Shown here piece after piece: positions 60,967-64,000 of a stretch of DNA of 64,000 bases; position 1 is the first letter of the stretch, and each line of letters opens with the position of its first letter. The position numbers and the translations under genes are program-made. A model generated the notes under the pieces. That model had not been told where the DNA came from. It saw only the letters and a list, made by a program, of their open reading frames with translations, and did not search any database. Source of the DNA: Litorimonas sp965205225 (GTDB lineage Bacteria; Pseudomonadota; Alphaproteobacteria; Caulobacterales; Maricaulaceae); the NCBI GenBank assembly GCA_965205225.1, contig CBDBFZ010000002.1:434001-498000 (forward strand), in the 5' to 3' direction.

Positions 60967-63612
60967 ATGGCTAAATTCACTAAATTCTTAAGTGGTATCT
61001 CGGCGAGCGCGCTGACTGTCGCATCTCCAGCAGTTGCGCAGGACGCGAGTGCAGGTGACGAAAAAACCTATGACATTCCAGAAATCATCGTAACTGCGCA
61101 AAAGCGCACCGAAAAGCTGCAGGACGTACCGATTTCCGTGTCGGCGATCAGTTCCGAAGGGCTTGAGCAACTCAACATCGAAACGTTCGAGGATTACCTC
61201 GAACAACTCCCGACAGTGACTGCCGGCGGTGGCGGGCCAGGGCAGAGTACAATCTATATTCGCGGCCTTGCCTCGACAACCCCGAACCTCACCATTGCTG
61301 GTGTCGCGGGCCTTGCCCCCAATGTCGCGCTCTATCTCGACGAGCAGCCGCTGGCCCAGCCGGGCCGGAATTTTGACGCTTATGCTGCCGATCTTGAGCG
61401 GATCGAAGTGCTGTCCGGTCCGCAAGGCACATTGTTCGGCGCAAGCTCGCAGGCGGGTGTGGTACGTCTGATCACCAACAAGCCGGACTTGTCCGGGTTC
61501 AATGCCAGAGCATCATCCGGGGTGTCTTTCACCAAGAATGGTGAAACGAGCTACAAGGCCGAGGCGATGATCAATGTCCCCGTGACCGACACCTTCGCGC
61601 TGCGCGGCGTTGTGTTTCTGGATGATCAGGGTGGGTATATCGACAATGTCGCCGGGACGCGTGACCTGACCGAAGCCGGGCGTTTCCGGTCCGCTGGAAC
61701 CGTGCGGGACAATGGCGTAGCGGTGAATGTCAATCGCGAAGGCTTTCAGGCTGGCGCGGACCTGTCGGATGTTACTCTCATAGCCACCGACAATGCCAGT
61801 CTGGTCGAAAAAGACTTCAACGACACTCAGTATTCGGGCTTTCGTGCATCAGGCCTCTGGAAAATCACGCCCGACTGGACGGCCACGGTTGCGCATTCAC
61901 GCCAAAGCATTGAGTCTGATGGCGTATTTTTTACCGATCCGGAACTCGACATTGATGGGCTGGAAATTCAGCGCTTCGAAGAGGACCGGCTCGAAGATGA
62001 TTTTTCGAATACTAGCTGGACGGTTGAAGGCCGGTTGGCGATGCTCGATATGGTCTATACTGGGGCTTACACTGATCGTGAGACCGAGCAGCGGATCGAT
62101 TATACTGATTACCTGTTCGTTGGTCAGTATCTTCCCTATTATATCTGCGATACGTCAGTGACATATCCTGCTGCAGGCGTCGATCCGGCCGGCACCTGTC
62201 AAGCCCCCAATCTTTTTATCAGTTCGCTCAGCGGTACGACCACATTTACGCAGGAGTTGCGCTTCAGCACGCCGCGCGATAATCGCTGGCGTGCGACAGC
62301 AGGTGGCTTTTATTCCTACCTCGAACTCAAAGAGCGCAACGACTTTATTTATCCGACTGCCCTCATTGCCCATGCTTCTGTCCCGTTCGCGCCGAATTTC
62401 CCGCAGGAGGGATTCACGACCGATCCGGGGCCGTTCCCGGCAGAAACCCTCTTCCGCAACGATATTCGCCGCACGGACGAGCAGCTCGGCTTGTTCGGCG
62501 AAGCGAGCTTCGATGTAGTTCCTGATCTGCTAACGGCGACCCTGGGTGCGCGCTATTACGACATTGAAGTCGATTTCGAAGGCAGCGCCAATACCTCCGT
62601 TTGTAATTTAGGCACGACGGAGGATGCCGATGCGTTCGGGACCGACATTAACGACCTGTATGACGGGGACGGCCAGTTCACATTCATCGGATCCTGTAAT
62701 CCTGACCTGCGCCAGACATTCACCCTGGGCGATACCGTTGCCGATATTGAGGCCGTCGGGCTTAGCGAGGCCCAGGCCAACCAGGTGTTCCTGGCACTGT
62801 CAGCGCCGGATGTCGCCGAGACGAGCGGGACCGTCTTCAAAGGTACCCTCACCCTCACCCCCAATGAAGATCTGCTGTTCTACGCCACCTATTCGGAAGG
62901 CTTCCGCCCCGGCCTGCTCAACCGCCCAGGCGGCGCGCAAGGGGCCAGTGGCTTTATTGTCCCGTTCGAGCTTGAAACCGACGAGGTGGAAAATTACGAA
63001 CTGGGCTGGAAGCTTGACCTCATCTCCGGGCAGATGCGCTTCAATGGTAGTGCGTTTTATGGTGATATCAGCAACTTGCAGACGACAATTTTCGACCCGA
63101 GCATCGCCAATCTTTTCTTCTCGGACAATGCCGCCAATGCAGAGATCTACGGTATGGAAGCCGACTTCACCATCGCGCCCGACGCAATCCCGGGCCTGAC
63201 ACTTGCCGGGGCGTTCTCGATCCTTGATACTGAGATCACCGAGGTGCTGACCCCGACCAATGATGTGGTTGCAGGTTCGGATCTCGCTTTCGCGCCATCA
63301 TTCCAGGGCAATATGCGCCTGCGCTATGAATGGGATATCAACAGCGCGCTCGGTGCCTACATCCAGCCGCAAATCAGCTATTCGGCATCGAAATTCACTG
63401 ATATTATCGAGATCAACAAGTTCGAGCTCGACAGCTACACCATTGTTGATCTTGCCGCCGGGTTCACATCGGATCAGTGGAATTTCGAGATATTTGGCGA
63501 GAACTTGTTTGATGAACGTGCCGAAATTTCGGGTAGTTTTGTTTATGACCGCGAACGGATCACAACCAACCGGCCGCTGACAGTCGGGATGAGAGTCATG
63601 ATCGATTACTGA
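60967..63612 (+). CDS. TonB-dependent receptor
   Basis: Outer-membrane transporter of 881 residues from ATG 60967 (GTG 60952 is an alternative). The signal sequence (SGISASALTVASPAVAQ) is followed by the TonB-box-like EIIVTAQKR and a plug domain (DVPISVSAISSEGLEQLNIE, IYIRGLAS, ERIEVLSGPQGTLFGASSQA). The 22-strand barrel follows and ends RITTNRPLTVGMRVMIDY. It imports an unknown ligand with energy from TonB. The neighbour downstream encodes a TPR protein of the type often paired with receptors in marine alphaproteobacteria. The closest relatives are the sphingomonad/hyphomonad carbohydrate-type receptors. Confidence 0.93.
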   Translation: MAKFTKFLSGISASALTVASPAVAQDASAGDEKTYDIPEIIVTAQKRTEKLQDVPISVSAISSEGLEQLNIETFEDYLEQLPTVTAGGGGPGQSTIYIRGLASTTPNLTIAGVAGLAPNVALYLDEQPLAQPGRNFDAYAADLERIEVLSGPQGTLFGASSQAGVVRLITNKPDLSGFNARASSGVSFTKNGETSYKAEAMINVPVTDTFALRGVVFLDDQGGYIDNVAGTRDLTEAGRFRSAGTVRDNGVAVNVNREGFQAGADLSDVTLIATDNASLVEKDFNDTQYSGFRASGLWKITPDWTATVAHSRQSIESDGVFFTDPELDIDGLEIQRFEEDRLEDDFSNTSWTVEGRLAMLDMVYTGAYTDRETEQRIDYTDYLFVGQYLPYYICDTSVTYPAAGVDPAGTCQAPNLFISSLSGTTTFTQELRFSTPRDNRWRATAGGFYSYLELKERNDFIYPTALIAHASVPFAPNFPQEGFTTDPGPFPAETLFRNDIRRTDEQLGLFGEASFDVVPDLLTATLGARYYDIEVDFEGSANTSVCNLGTTEDADAFGTDINDLYDGDGQFTFIGSCNPDLRQTFTLGDTVADIEAVGLSEAQANQVFLALSAPDVAETSGTVFKGTLTLTPNEDLLFYATYSEGFRPGLLNRPGGAQGASGFIVPFELETDEVENYELGWKLDLISGQMRFNGSAFYGDISNLQTTIFDPSIANLFFSDNAANAEIYGMEADFTIAPDAIPGLTLAGAFSILDTEITEVLTPTNDVVAGSDLAFAPSFQGNMRLRYEWDINSALGAYIQPQISYSASKFTDIIEINKFELDSYTIVDLAAGFTSDQWNFEIFGENLFDERAEISGSFVYDRERITTNRPLTVGMRVMIDY

Positions 63613-63693
63613 CCGGATGACCGGTATTTCGGTATGGCGGGAATGGGCCTTGATGGGTTTATTTTTCCCGGTCTGCTTTGTAGGGCAGTCTCC

Positions 63694-64000
63694 ATGGCGA
63701 CACGCGAAGAGCAGCTGAAATCAGCACAGAACGCTTTGAAGACAGGGCAGTTCGAAGATGGCCTCGCACAGGTTTTTTCACTGCTGGCGGCAAATAGCGG
63801 TGATGGCGAGGCGCTCTATATAGCGGCGGTCGCGAGCCGCTATCTGGGACGGTTCGAAGACGCCTCTGCCTACCTCGTCCGGCTTCATGCTGCGATGCCG
63901 GAATATGGCCGCGCCTGGCAGGAGGAAGGGCATCTCGCACTTGCGCGCAGAGAAGATGATGCGGCGCTGAACGCATTCAGCCGTGCGACCCGGTTCAACC
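63694..64000 (+). CDS. TPR protein, N-terminal part (probably TPR-sulfotransferase)
   Basis: The ATG at 63694 (MATREEQLKSAQNALKTGQF) opens a frame that runs off the window. The visible 102 codons hold tetratricopeptide repeats (GEALYIAAVASRYLGRFEDA, AWQEEGHLALARREDDAALN then AFSRATRF). In marine alphaproteobacteria a TPR-sulfotransferase often follows a TonB-dependent receptor. The sulfotransferase domain would lie outside the window, so that part is inference. AGGGC lies upstream as ribosome binding site. Confidence 0.75.
   Translation, partial: MATREEQLKSAQNALKTGQFEDGLAQVFSLLAANSGDGEALYIAAVASRYLGRFEDASAYLVRLHAAMPEYGRAWQEEGHLALARREDDAALNAFSRATRFN

Noticed and set aside
1..64000. CRISPR array
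   Set aside because: No set of regularly spaced 25-40-bp repeats with unique spacers was seen; the only regular repeats are coding (57612-58088) or short arrays.

Overview
The window looks like a chromosomal segment of an alphaproteobacterium. The order glyQ - small lipoprotein - glyS - ppdK, a trxB - lysR pair, a UrcA-family gene, an ELM1-family gene, and a TonB-dependent receptor followed by a TPR protein are all familiar from marine alphaproteobacteria, perhaps the Hyphomonadaceae/Maricaulales group. That placement is inference; there is no rRNA gene here.

Positions 1-23950 are an accessory region rich in insertion sequences and broken genes. It starts with the 5' part of a tyrosine recombinase, a DNA methyltransferase and a DUF5681 protein. 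Next come two large STAND-type NTPase genes of the kind found in antiphage systems. The first (TIR-STAND, AT-rich) is cut by an IS1182-like element that left a 4-bp target duplication; removing the element restores one frame of 905 residues. The second (9003-13091, minus) carries a C-terminal PD-(D/E)xK nuclease-like domain and stands back to back with a trypsin-like protease gene. A BlaI-type repressor is cut by a second, nearly identical IS1182-like copy. A decayed DEAD-box helicase and a sulfotransferase - Wzm - Wzt polysaccharide export set follow, then a nested IS5/IS1595 pair and a dead IS1595 copy.

Positions 23957-30805 hold a compact histidine operon on the minus strand: yerC-like regulator, hisG, hisD, a hisC-hisB fusion, hisH, hisA, hisF and hisIE, most of them overlapping. 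An 18-bp palindrome resembling the trp operator overlaps the -10 box upstream of the regulator, so the operon is probably controlled by its own TrpR-like first gene product.

Positions 30850-35900 are a second accessory patch: a Fic gene with a truncated PLD/helicase gene, and a decayed tyrosine recombinase split by an IS5-type element. The recombinase lies beside tRNA-Arg(ACG), the likely integration site of this island.

Positions 36000-64000 are mostly core genes: GNAT, P1 peptidase, greA, ELM1, a ThuA-like lipoprotein, trxB, lysR, an alpha/beta hydrolase with a Baeyer-Villiger-type monooxygenase, a SleB-like hydrolase, ppdK, glyS, glyQ, thiE, a Sel1-repeat protein and a TonB-dependent receptor. 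A 1.1k-residue calcium-loop/FG-GAP repeat protein with 159-bp tandem DNA repeats lies among them. Several genes are decaying (UrcA, DUF3598, a Crp-type regulator, a membrane protein). glyS carries an AT-rich inserted segment.
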